From JABJGO01 sp963921245 (GTDB lineage: Bacteria; Pseudomonadota; Alphaproteobacteria; Rhodospirillales; Casp-alpha2), in assembly GCA_963921245.4 (NCBI GenBank), contig CAWUEY030000001.1:1736001-1800000 (forward strand): 64,000 nt of DNA, given 5' to 3'. Position numbers and translations under genes: made by a program. Numbering within the stretch: position 1 is the first letter of the stretch; each line of letters starts with the position of its first letter. Of this stretch, positions 43,956-53,091 are shown piece by piece. Under the pieces are notes generated by a model. It was not told where the DNA came from, did no database searches, and worked only from the letters and a program-made list of their open reading frames with translations.

Positions 43956-44364
43956 ACCAACCGGGGCGAGCGTGGCAGTTAAGGCGGGCTTTCGCTACTG
44001 CACCCATGCTGCATCCCACACCTTAAGGGTGGTGTGAACGTCCATTAGAACTGGCGCTGCAGGCCCCCTTCACCACGCCTAAATATCCATTTTAGAGCCA
44101 AAAATGACCCGAAAATCAGAGTAAAAATACCGGCAAAAATCGCTGGAAACTTAAAGACTTTTGTATGCTGGCCCCGGCAGATTGCACACTGCCAATAAAG
44201 GCAATGTGGCAGGGTCGGATCATCCGACTAACACGATTGATAAAGGTTTCGTCGCCAACAGCCATGGGCCGCGCGCCGGAATATGCGATACGGTTTAGAC
44301 CGTATCGCTATTCCAGAGACGATGAAATCAAGATTTATTTGTCATAGCGATGAAAAACCACCCA
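43956..44364. other. Intergenic region downstream of the formate dehydrogenase operon
   Basis: No gene seen. It contains a CACACC/GGTGTG hairpin at 44017-44036 and a perfect 9-base inverted repeat at 44285-44308, listed separately. Confidence 0.5.
44285..44308 (-). terminator. Strong hairpin downstream of fdhA
   Basis: GCGATACGG (44285-44293), a 6-base loop, and the exact reverse complement CCGTATCGC (44300-44308), 57 bases past the fdhA stop. No T-tract follows on either strand, so it may stabilise the mRNA end rather than terminate alone. Confidence 0.4.
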
Positions 44365-47133
44365 TCATTCTGCGGCCTGCAAACCTTCCGCTTTTTCGAC
44401 CCGGGCGGCACAGAACTTAAACTCGGGGATCTTCCCGAACGGGTCCAGTTGCGGGTTGGTGAGGACGTTTGCAGGCGCTTCGGCAAAACAGAACGGAATG
44501 AACACTAGCCCTTCCGGCTGATTTGAATTCTGCCGCACCTTCAGCGTGATGGTGCCACGACGGGTGTGGATGTGTACGGAGTCGCCAGCCTCCAGCTCCA
44601 TACGAAGCATATCACTGCGGTTCAATGAAACCACGGCTTCCGGCTCAATGGCATCAAGCACCGTCGCCCGGCGGGTCATGGAACCTGTGTGCCAGTGCTC
44701 CAGCATCCGCCCCGTGGTCAGAATCATGGGATACTCATCATCGGGCTGCTCGTCCGGCGGAACAATGTCGGCAGGTACGATTTTCGCACGTCCGGTCGGG
44801 GTGGGGAAGCCATTGGTGAAGATGACCTCATTTCCGAAACTGGCAGGATCGTCGCACGGATAGGTGACCACATTCTCGTTTTCCAGCCGCTCCCAGGTAA
44901 TGTTGTCGAGGGACGGCATGACTTCTTTCATCTCGTTGAAGATGTCCTGCGGTCCGGTGTAGGTCCAGGGTAAGCCCAGACGTTTGCCGATTTCGGCAAT
45001 AATCCACCAGTCATGACGGGCATCACCGGGCATGGGAATGCACTGGCGCGCCATCTGAACCTGACGGTTGGTGTTGGAGAATGTGCCGGCTTTTTCAGCG
45101 TGGGCGGAAGCCGGAAGAATGACATCTGCATGCCATGCGGTTTCGGTCAGGAAGATATCCTGTACCACCAGATGATCCAGCATGGCGAGTGCCTGTCGAG
45201 CGTGCTGTTGGTCAGGGTCGGACATGGCGGGGTTCTCGCCTTCCACATACATGGCCTTGATAACGCCATCGTGAATGGCATCGACAATTTCAACAACAGT
45301 CAGGCCGCGTTTGGGGTCCAGTTCGGTGCCCCAGAATTCTTCATAGTGCCGGCGGGTAGCTTCATCTTCCACGGACTTGTAATCGGGATAGACCATGGGG
45401 ATAAGACCGGCGTCGGACGCGCCCTGCACATTGTTCTGACCGCGCAGCGGATGCAGTCCGGTACCGGGGCGGCCAACCTGTCCTGTGATCAGGGCCAGGG
45501 TAATCAGACAGCGGGAATTGTCCGTGCCGTGAATGTGCTGGGAGATACCCATGCCCCAGAAAATGATAGAGGCATCGGCTCTGGCATAGGTTCGGGCAAC
45601 CTCACGCAGGGTCTTCGCATCAATGCCGCAGATTTCAGCCATTTTCTCAGGCGCGTAATCCTTGATTTTCTCCTGAAGCAGATCAAAGCCGTCGGTGTTC
45701 GCCTGAATGTACTGAACGTCGTAGAGCTCTTCCTCGATGATCGTGTAGATCAGGGCGTTCAGCATGGCGACGTCGGAACCGGGTTTGAAGTACAGATGAT
45801 TCTCGGCATGGCGGGACATCATCTGCCCGCGCGGGTCCATGATATAGAGCTTGGTGCCCTTTTTTGCCGCCTGTTTGAAATAGGTCGCCGCAACAGGGTG
45901 ATTTTGCGCCGGATTGCAACCAATGGCGATTACGCAATCCGCCTTGCCGGCATCGGTAAACGGTGCGGAAACCGCGCCGGAGGAAACACATTCCATGAGC
46001 GCCGCCACACTGGAGGCGTGGCACAACCGGGTGCAATGATCCACGTTGTTGGTGTGGAAAGCTGTTCGGATCAGTTTCTGGAACAGATAGGCCTCTTCGT
46101 TAGAGCCTTTGGCGGAGCCGAACCCGGCTATCCCCTTGGGACCTTTTTCATCATAGGTTTTCTTGAGGCCATTGGCAGCGAAATCAAGGGCTTCTTCCCA
46201 CGTTGCCTCACGAAAGACGCTGGACCAGTTACCGTCTTTTATTTGCATCTGCCAATCCTTCGCCACGTCTTCACGCCGGATCAACGGTATTGTCAATCGA
46301 TGCGGGTGGGCAACGTAGTCGAAACCGAAACGCCCCTTGACGCAGAGCCGGTTTTCATTGGCCGGGCCGGGCCGACCGTCAACCTTGACGATCTTGTCAT
46401 CCTTGATGTGAACGCGGGTCTGGCAACCCACACCGCAAAACGGACACAGGCTGTCGACAGTGCGATCCGCGTAAACGGTACGCGCGCCCTGGTCGTCGAG
46501 CATCCTGGCTTCCATCAGCGCGCCGGTGGGGCAGGCCTGAACACATTCACCGCAGGCAACACAGGTGCTGTCGCCCATGGGATCGTCAAAGTCGAAAGTA
46601 ATCTTTGCCTCGTGCCCGCGATAGGACATGCCGATAACGTCGTTGACCTGCACTTCACGGCAGGCCCGGACACACAGGCTGCAATTGATGCAAGCATCAA
46701 GATTTACGGCCATGGCAACATGGCTGTTGTCCGCCACGGGTTTTTCGGAGGCCGGAAAACGCGACGAGTCCACGCCGACCTTGTCCGCCCAGTTCCAGAA
46801 CTTGGAATCTGGATCGTGGCTGGTGTCGCGTTCCGGTTGGTCCGAGACCAGCAATTCAAACACCAGTTCCCGGTTTTTTTTGGCCCGGTCGGTTGCCGTG
46901 TTGACGACCATGCCCTCGGTGGGTTTACGAATACAGGACGCGGCAAGCACACGCTCGCCGTCGATTTCGACCATACAGGCACGGCAGTTGCCATCACCCC
47001 GGTAACCGGGTTCCGGTGAATAGCATAAATGCGGAATTTCGACACCTTCGCGCTGGCTGACCTGCCAGATGGTTTCACCTTCGGAGGCCTGAACCTGATT
47101 GCCATTCAGGGTGAAGTTAATGGTATCGCTCAT
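44365..47133 (-). CDS. fdhA: NAD-dependent formate dehydrogenase, catalytic (alpha) subunit
   Basis: About 922 residues from the ATG at 47133. N-terminal [2Fe-2S] domain (Cys37, Cys50, Cys53, Cys67), two ferredoxin clusters (Cys148-151-154-158 and Cys191-194-197-201), the molybdopterin-domain cluster (Cys230, 233, 237, 264) and the active-site region CTRLCHASSV with a Cys (371) rather than selenocysteine, followed by His372. C-terminal cofactor-binding domain includes ILTTGRMLEHWHTGSMTRR. It oxidises formate to CO2 with a molybdenum or tungsten bis-MGD cofactor and passes electrons to the NADH-forming subunit encoded upstream. The genes overlap by one base (TGATG). No fdhD or small delta subunit gene is seen nearby. 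Confidence 0.94.
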   Translation of the reverse strand: MSDTINFTLNGNQVQASEGETIWQVSQREGVEIPHLCYSPEPGYRGDGNCRACMVEIDGERVLAASCIRKPTEGMVVNTATDRAKKNRELVFELLVSDQPERDTSHDPDSKFWNWADKVGVDSSRFPASEKPVADNSHVAMAVNLDACINCSLCVRACREVQVNDVIGMSYRGHEAKITFDFDDPMGDSTCVACGECVQACPTGALMEARMLDDQGARTVYADRTVDSLCPFCGVGCQTRVHIKDDKIVKVDGRPGPANENRLCVKGRFGFDYVAHPHRLTIPLIRREDVAKDWQMQIKDGNWSSVFREATWEEALDFAANGLKKTYDEKGPKGIAGFGSAKGSNEEAYLFQKLIRTAFHTNNVDHCTRLCHASSVAALMECVSSGAVSAPFTDAGKADCVIAIGCNPAQNHPVAATYFKQAAKKGTKLYIMDPRGQMMSRHAENHLYFKPGSDVAMLNALIYTIIEEELYDVQYIQANTDGFDLLQEKIKDYAPEKMAEICGIDAKTLREVARTYARADASIIFWGMGISQHIHGTDNSRCLITLALITGQVGRPGTGLHPLRGQNNVQGASDAGLIPMVYPDYKSVEDEATRRHYEEFWGTELDPKRGLTVVEIVDAIHDGVIKAMYVEGENPAMSDPDQQHARQALAMLDHLVVQDIFLTETAWHADVILPASAHAEKAGTFSNTNRQVQMARQCIPMPGDARHDWWIIAEIGKRLGLPWTYTGPQDIFNEMKEVMPSLDNITWERLENENVVTYPCDDPASFGNEVIFTNGFPTPTGRAKIVPADIVPPDEQPDDEYPMILTTGRMLEHWHTGSMTRRATVLDAIEPEAVVSLNRSDMLRMELEAGDSVHIHTRRGTITLKVRQNSNQPEGLVFIPFCFAEAPANVLTNPQLDPFGKIPEFKFCAARVEKAEGLQAAE

Positions 47134-48839
47134 CACACTTCCTCCGGGAAAAATTTTATCACTGAGAGCATAGGATTGGGCGCGGCCTGACCCAAGCCGC
47201 AAATGGATGAATCCATCATCACGGTTTTCAGATCATTCAACAAATCCCGATCCCATTTGGGTTGAGACATCAATGTAACGGCTTTCGTGGTGCCGTTGCG
47301 ACAGGGCGTGCATTGCCCGCAACTTTCGTCTTCGAAAAACCGCATCAGATTGAGTGCGACATCTTTCATGTTGTCCTGATCCGATAGCACGACCACGGCA
47401 TGAGAACCGACCAGACAGCCCAACTCGTTCAGTTCACCACCGAAATCAAGGGGCACGTTCCCTTTCGAGGCTGGCAGAATACCGCCCGAGGCCCCACCGG
47501 GCAGATAGCCCTTGAACGTGTGTCCGTCGGCCATGCCGTCACAATAGTCGTCGATAAGTTCCTTAACCGTAATGCCCGCCGGAGCCAGTTTGACTCCCGG
47601 ATTCTTGACCCGACCGGATACCGAATATGATCGAAAGCCCTTGCTCTCACCGTTGCCCTGGGAAGAGAACCATTCCGGTCCGTTGGTGATGATGTCCCGG
47701 ACCCAATAAATGGTTTCAATGTTGTGAGTCAGTGTTGGACGTTGAAAAAGTCCACGTTCAGCAGGGTAAGGCGGGCGGTTTCTGGGTAAGCCTCGTTTGC
47801 CTTCAATGGATTCGATCATCGCGGATTCTTCACCGCAAATATAGGCACCGGCACCACGGCGAACCTCAAGTCCTGTATCGCCGGTTAGGCCTTTGGCCTG
47901 TAGGCTGGCGATTTCCTTCTCCAGAATATGGATGATGCCCGGATACTCATCGCGCATGTAGATGTAGATGGTTTCAATCTCGCAGGCCCAGGCCGCAACC
48001 AGGGCGCCTTCGAGGAATTGATGCGGGTTGCGTTCCAGATAGTAGCGGTCCTTGAAAGTCCCCGGTTCCCCCTCGTCGCCATTGATCGCGAATAGACGAG
48101 GTTTGGGTTGATCGCGAACAATTTTCCATTTGAGACCGGACGGAAACCCCGCGCCACCAAGACCGCGCAGACCAGAGTCCTGCATGGTTTTGACAATCTC
48201 GTCACGATCCATGTCTCCGGCATGGCATTTTTTGAGCAGCGCGTAACCGCCGTTTGCCATATAGGCGTCATAATCGGCGTACTCGGTGAGCACAGGATGA
48301 AGTTCGCGGGCTTTTGCCGTTGACAGAAGGCCCTCAACAGTTGCTTTGCAAACGTGATTATGTCCCACCTCGGCGACAGGCGCCGTGTCACAGCGTCCCA
48401 TACAAGGAGCGCGAACCACACGAACATCGCCCGGCGCTCTCGCGGTCAATTCTTCCATGAGTTTGGCCGATCCGGCCATTTCGCAACTGAGTGAGTCACA
48501 AACACGAATGGTCACCGGTGCAGGTGGTTCTTCACCCTCCAGAACAATATCGAAATGGGCATAAAATGAAGCAACTTCATAGACCTCGGCCATGGAAAGT
48601 TTCATTTCTCGGGCAAGCGCCGTTAGATGGTCTGCCGAAAGATGACCGTAGCGGTCCTGGACAAGGTGCAGATGCTCAATCAACAAATCGCGTCGGCGCG
48701 GACGGTCTCCGAGCAGTTCCCGAACCTCGTCAACAGCGGTTGGATTGATCTGGCGGCCTTTGTTAAAGATTGGAGCCTTACGGCGTCCGTATCCGGGATG
48801 TATTTTACGGTCCTCAGTATTCGTCGTGCTAGCGCTCAT
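47133..48839 (-). CDS. fdhB: Formate dehydrogenase diaphorase subunit (NuoE-NuoF fusion)
   Basis: 568 residues. The N-terminal third is a NuoE-like thioredoxin-fold [2Fe-2S] domain (Cys114, Cys119, Cys146, Cys150; VCDSLSCEMAG and APCMGRCDTAP). The remainder is NuoF-like with FMN/NADH-binding stretches (INGDEGEPGTFKDRYYLERN, RRGAGAYICGEESAMIESIE) and the [4Fe-4S] motif ESCGQCTPCRNGTT. It transfers electrons from the FdhA clusters to NAD. Such fusions of gamma and beta subunits are known in NAD-dependent formate dehydrogenases. It is the first gene of a two-gene operon. Confidence 0.93.
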   Translation of the reverse strand: MSASTTNTEDRKIHPGYGRRKAPIFNKGRQINPTAVDEVRELLGDRPRRRDLLIEHLHLVQDRYGHLSADHLTALAREMKLSMAEVYEVASFYAHFDIVLEGEEPPAPVTIRVCDSLSCEMAGSAKLMEELTARAPGDVRVVRAPCMGRCDTAPVAEVGHNHVCKATVEGLLSTAKARELHPVLTEYADYDAYMANGGYALLKKCHAGDMDRDEIVKTMQDSGLRGLGGAGFPSGLKWKIVRDQPKPRLFAINGDEGEPGTFKDRYYLERNPHQFLEGALVAAWACEIETIYIYMRDEYPGIIHILEKEIASLQAKGLTGDTGLEVRRGAGAYICGEESAMIESIEGKRGLPRNRPPYPAERGLFQRPTLTHNIETIYWVRDIITNGPEWFSSQGNGESKGFRSYSVSGRVKNPGVKLAPAGITVKELIDDYCDGMADGHTFKGYLPGGASGGILPASKGNVPLDFGGELNELGCLVGSHAVVVLSDQDNMKDVALNLMRFFEDESCGQCTPCRNGTTKAVTLMSQPKWDRDLLNDLKTVMMDSSICGLGQAAPNPMLSVIKFFPEEV

Positions 48840-49136
48840 GCGGCTTCCAGTATCCTCGTTGCTTTTCGGACTGCGAAATGTTTACCACCCAAAGTCCGCC
48901 GTTGGTATCCCTTTGTTAATCCGACAAAACAAAAATTCACGATGTGCAATGCCGCCGCGGGAACGACGCTCCCTGTTCTTCTTACCCTGTTTTTGGTGCG
49001 TCGCGTCGTTTACCGGTGTGGATCACGCGCGAATTTTGAATGAAACGCATGAGCATTTCAGTTTGTTGAAAGTTCAATGTTTGATAAACAAATTCGTGTA
49101 TTTTCCCCTCCCAAATGATCAAACGGGAACCGTTAC
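48840..49136. other. Divergent region between fdhB and a TctC-like gene
   Basis: No gene or RNA recognised. It must hold promoters for both directions. No clear operator motif was seen. Confidence 0.4.
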
Positions 49137-50129
49137 GTGACCTCTCACAAACAGTTATGGAATTCAGGATTTTTCGGATTAATCATTGTTTGTACAACGA
49201 TGTTTTTTGTTCTTTCCGGAACCGCGCAGGCCGAATGGGAACCGGAAAAACCCATTGATCTGGTGATTATGGCGGGAAAAGATGGCGGGGCCGATAAAAT
49301 GGCCCGCCTGATGCAGCGAATCATCGAAGAAAACGGATGGTCTCCGCAACGGGTTATTCCCATAAACCGGCCCGGTGGCTCGGGTGTAGAGGCAATGACA
49401 TATCTGGCGCGTTCGCCGGACCCGGACTATACGCTTCTGGTAACCCTCAACAGCTTCTACACAACGCCGCTACGGCAACCCAAACTGCAACTCGATATAG
49501 AAACCTTTACGCCTATCGCTCGAATGGCGGAAGACAACTTTGTTCTTTGGGTTCACCAGAATTCGGGTATCACCAGCCTGGAGGCGTTTGTTGCGGCAGC
49601 GCGGGAGAAAGGCGAGGAATGGGTCATGGCAGGTACCGGCAGGCATGCCGAGGACCATTTACTCACACAGTTGCTGAATCTCACCTTTCGTTTGAACATG
49701 ACCTACGTTCCCTACAAAGGCGGTGGTAAAGTCGCTCGCCAACTGGCCCTCGGCCATATTGACTCCACGGTAAACAATCCATCGGAACAACTGGAGCATT
49801 ACGAGGCCGGTCTGACCGTTCCCGTCGCGGTTTTTTCCAAAGAAAGGCTTGCCACTTTTCCTGAGACCCCGACATTTCGTGAAAGGGGAGAGGTTCTCGA
49901 CTATTTGATGCAACGAAGTGTGGTCGGTGCACCGGGAATGAGTGCGGCGGCCAGTGCATTTTATCAGGACCTATTCGCCAAGGTCTTCCGGTCAGCAGAG
50001 TGGATGGCGTACCGAAATAGCAAGAGTCTGCACGGAGAGTTGTTGCAAGGTGACGCTCTGATGGAATACTGGATTGCCGAACGGGCCGCCCACCACACAA
50101 TGCTCCGCGCATTGGGAATAATAGATTAG
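49137..50129 (+). CDS. TctC-family tripartite tricarboxylate transporter substrate-binding protein
   Basis: 330 residues beginning at a GTG. Signal peptide to about residue 32 (GLIIVCTTMFFVLSGTAQAE). The mature protein has the Bug/TctC pattern: a first strand (PIDLVIMAGKDGGADKMARL), VINRPGG-like VIPINRPGGSGVEAMTYLAR and YVPYKGGGKVARQLALGHID. It binds a small carboxylate in the periplasm. No TctA or TctB gene is adjacent, so it is an orphan like most Bug proteins. Its position between formate dehydrogenase and formate-THF ligase genes may be chance. Confidence 0.85.
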   Translation: MTSHKQLWNSGFFGLIIVCTTMFFVLSGTAQAEWEPEKPIDLVIMAGKDGGADKMARLMQRIIEENGWSPQRVIPINRPGGSGVEAMTYLARSPDPDYTLLVTLNSFYTTPLRQPKLQLDIETFTPIARMAEDNFVLWVHQNSGITSLEAFVAAAREKGEEWVMAGTGRHAEDHLLTQLLNLTFRLNMTYVPYKGGGKVARQLALGHIDSTVNNPSEQLEHYEAGLTVPVAVFSKERLATFPETPTFRERGEVLDYLMQRSVVGAPGMSAAASAFYQDLFAKVFRSAEWMAYRNSKSLHGELLQGDALMEYWIAERAAHHTMLRALGIID

Positions 50130-50306
50130 TTTTTTCGCTGAAAATGAGCACGTAGAGGCCCTTCCAAAAACGTTTCGGCGTTATTGGAAAAGGAATTGTC
50201 GGGGATAAGCTTGAATCTGCAGCACTTTGGCGGTGTTATGTCTTGCTTTCTTTGGGGCAGGCGTTATCCACCCTGTTCAAACATCAACGTTTAACCGGAG
50301 GACACT

Positions 50307-51980
50307 ATGCCAAAAAGCGATATTGAGATCGCCCGCGTCGCCAAGATGCAGCCGATTGCGGAAATTGGTGCAAAAATTGGAATTCCTGAGGATGCCCTCC
50401 TGCAATACGGCCCCAACAAAGCCAAGGTTTCATTTGATTTTATCGAAAGCCTTCAGCGCAAGCGGGATGGCAGGCTTATCCTGGTAACGGCTATCACACC
50501 GACACCGGCTGGCGAGGGTAAAACGACGACTTCGGTTGGTCTGACCGATGGTTTGAACAAAATCGGCAAGAACGCCATGGTCGCGTTACGAGAGCCGTCG
50601 CTTGGTCCTTGCTTCGGTATGAAGGGTGGTGCGGCTGGCGGTGGTTACGCCCAGGTTGTTCCCATGGAAGACATCAACCTGCATTTCACCGGGGATTTCC
50701 ATGCCATTGGTGTTGCTCACAACCTGCTGGCCGCCCTGATCGATAACCACATCTATTGGGGTAACTCATTGAACATCGACACCCGTCGAGTTGGATACCG
50801 CCGCGTTGTCGACATGAATGACCGCGCGCTCCGTAGCATCGTGAATTCTCTCGGTGGTGTAGGTAACGGATTTGCGCGGGAAGACGGCTTCGATATCACC
50901 GTGGCTTCTGAAATCATGGCGATTTTCTGTCTTTCGAAAGACCTCAACGATCTGACGGAACGGCTCGGCAATATCGTTGTCGCCCAGACACGTGATCGCA
51001 AGCCGGTTCTGGCCAAGCAGCTTAAAGCCGCTGGTCCGATGGCGGTTCTGCTGAAAGACGCGTTGATGCCGAACCTGGTTCAAACGCTGGAAAACAATCC
51101 AGCCTTTATCCACGGTGGCCCGTTTGCCAACATCGCGCACGGCTGTAACTCTGTAATTGCCACCAAAACGGCATTGAAGCTCTGTGACTACGTTGTCACG
51201 GAAGCCGGTTTCGGCGCCGATCTGGGTGCCGAGAAGTTCTTCGATATTAAATGCCGTAAAGCCGGGCTCAAACCAGCCGTGGCCGTTATTGTTGCAACGG
51301 TTCGTGCCTTGAAAATGCACGGTGGTGTCGCCAAGGATGCCCTGGGCAAGGAAAATGTTGCCGCCGTGAAAAAAGGTTGTGCCAATTTGGCCCGTCACAT
51401 CAAAAACGTAAAATCCTTCGGTGTTCCTGTTGTTGTAGCGATTAATCAGTTCATCAACGATACCGACAAGGAGCTGAAAGCCATTCGTTCCACGGCGAAA
51501 AGCATGGGTGCAGAAGCCATCGTTGCCAGTCACTGGGCCAACGGCGGTGATGGGACAGCCGCATTAGCCCGGCACGTGGTGAAACTGGCTGATAGCGGCA
51601 AGGCGAAATTCAGACCGCTGTATCCCGATTCCATGCCGCTCGAGAAGAAGATGCGTACCATTGCCCAGAAACTTTATGGCGCGAAGGACATTTCTTTCGA
51701 TTCCAAGGTTGCTGCACGGTTTGCCGAACTGGAAGCGGGCGGATACGGTAAATTCCCGATCTGCGTTGCCAAAACCCAGTACAGCTTTTCCACGGACCCG
51801 GATGCCAAGGGTGCGCCCTCCGGCCACATGGTTCCGGTTCGCGAATTGCGCCTGTCGGCAGGGGCCGGTTTCATTGTTGCCGTCACCGGCGATATCATGA
51901 CCATGCCGGGTCTGCCGCGTGTTCCCGCCGCCAATACCATACACCTGAACAAAAAAGGCCAGATCGAGGGCCTGTTCTAA
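50307..51980 (+). CDS. fhs: Formate-tetrahydrofolate ligase
   Basis: 557 residues, the standard length. The ATP-binding P-loop TPAGEGKT (66-73) lies in the family signature beginning TPTPAGEGKTTTSVGLTDGL, and the other signature is in ALREPSLGPCFGMKGGAAGG. It makes 10-formyl-THF from formate, ATP and THF. The ATG at 50307 follows GGAGGA. With formate dehydrogenase encoded 1.5 kb away it gives two fates for formate: oxidation or assimilation into the folate pool. Confidence 0.96.
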   Translation: MPKSDIEIARVAKMQPIAEIGAKIGIPEDALLQYGPNKAKVSFDFIESLQRKRDGRLILVTAITPTPAGEGKTTTSVGLTDGLNKIGKNAMVALREPSLGPCFGMKGGAAGGGYAQVVPMEDINLHFTGDFHAIGVAHNLLAALIDNHIYWGNSLNIDTRRVGYRRVVDMNDRALRSIVNSLGGVGNGFAREDGFDITVASEIMAIFCLSKDLNDLTERLGNIVVAQTRDRKPVLAKQLKAAGPMAVLLKDALMPNLVQTLENNPAFIHGGPFANIAHGCNSVIATKTALKLCDYVVTEAGFGADLGAEKFFDIKCRKAGLKPAVAVIVATVRALKMHGGVAKDALGKENVAAVKKGCANLARHIKNVKSFGVPVVVAINQFINDTDKELKAIRSTAKSMGAEAIVASHWANGGDGTAALARHVVKLADSGKAKFRPLYPDSMPLEKKMRTIAQKLYGAKDISFDSKVAARFAELEAGGYGKFPICVAKTQYSFSTDPDAKGAPSGHMVPVRELRLSAGAGFIVAVTGDIMTMPGLPRVPAANTIHLNKKGQIEGLF

Positions 51981-52085
51981 AGTTTTTCAGGTCCAAAGTC
52001 TCTAAGCCCAGCGGTCAGATAAAGCGTGCTGTCTATCCGGCAACGCGCTTTATTCTTCAGGGACAGTTTTTCAGAGAGCAGCACC

Positions 52086-53084
52086 ATGACAACACCCATC
52101 CCCGAATACATGAATGCCATTGAAATTGAAGGTGAGAGGGGCTTACCCGAAGTTTTGAAACCGGCCAGTCGACCTGTTCCCGAACCTCGGGATGGCGACG
52201 TTTTAATCAAGGTTGCGGCCGCAGGAGTGAACCGTCCCGACGTCCTTCAGCGGCAAGGAGCCTATCCACCACCGCCGGGTGCATCGGACATTCCGGGTCT
52301 CGAAATCGCCGGTGAAATCGTCGCCGGTAACAGTGGCGAATTTTCTGTTGGTGACAACGTCATGGCCCTGGTAACCGGCGGCGGATATGCAGAGTATTGC
52401 ACGGCACCGGCGGCGCAATGTTTGCCGATCCCGGGTGGATTATCCATGGAACAAGCCGCCGCGGTACCGGAAACCTTCTTCACGGTGTGGAACAACGTTT
52501 TTGATCGCTCCGGTTTACAGGCCGGAGAGAGTTTTCTGGTCCATGGCGGTTCTTCAGGCATTGGAACAACGGCGATTCAGCTGGCGAATGCTTTTGGCGC
52601 GCGCGTGTTTGCAACGGCTGGGAACGCAGAAAAATGCAGGGTCTGTGAAGATCTGGGCGCGGAACGGGCCATCAACTACCGTAACGAGGAGTTTGTCTCC
52701 GTTATCAAGGAGGCCACGGGTGTCGGGGTGAACGTGATTCTCGATATGGTGGGCGGCGATTACATACAGCGCAACATCAAGGCTATGGCACCGGACGGCA
52801 GGCTTTGTTACATCGCATTTTTGAACGGCTCGGCGGCGGAATTGAATTTGATGCCGCTAATGCTGAAACGCCTGACTTTGACCGGATCAACATTGCGAGC
52901 CATGCCGGTTCCTTTCAAGGCGGCCATAGCCGGACACCTCCGTGAAAAGGTCTGGCCGCTGATGGAAAATGGCACTGTCGCACCGGTTATGCATTCAAGT
53001 TTCCCGCTGGATCAGGCGGCACAAGCTCATGCCCTCATGGAGACCAATACCCACATTGGAAAGATTGTTTTAACTGTAGCGTAG
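52086..53084 (+). CDS. NAD(P)H quinone oxidoreductase (PIG3/zeta-crystallin-like)
   Basis: About 332 residues of the zinc-free MDR superfamily. GroES-like domain (KVAAAGVNRPDVLQRQGAYP, PGLEIAGEIV) and a Rossmann domain with LVHGGSSGIGTTAIQLANAF and VNVILDMVGGDYIQRNI. PIG3-type enzymes reduce quinones one electron at a time with NADPH. The in-frame ATG at 52026 is less likely than 52086, after which the family begins (MNAIEI). Stands alone, convergent with the MFS gene. Confidence 0.9.
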   Translation: MTTPIPEYMNAIEIEGERGLPEVLKPASRPVPEPRDGDVLIKVAAAGVNRPDVLQRQGAYPPPPGASDIPGLEIAGEIVAGNSGEFSVGDNVMALVTGGGYAEYCTAPAAQCLPIPGGLSMEQAAAVPETFFTVWNNVFDRSGLQAGESFLVHGGSSGIGTTAIQLANAFGARVFATAGNAEKCRVCEDLGAERAINYRNEEFVSVIKEATGVGVNVILDMVGGDYIQRNIKAMAPDGRLCYIAFLNGSAAELNLMPLMLKRLTLTGSTLRAMPVPFKAAIAGHLREKVWPLMENGTVAPVMHSSFPLDQAAQAHALMETNTHIGKIVLTVA

Positions 53085-53091
53085 AACGACT

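Noticed and set aside
45013..47019. Long plus-strand open frame opposite fdhA
   Set aside because: Entirely antisense to a well-supported formate dehydrogenase gene; the composition (Gly/His/Val/Asp-rich, no family) is that of a shadow frame in GC-rich DNA.
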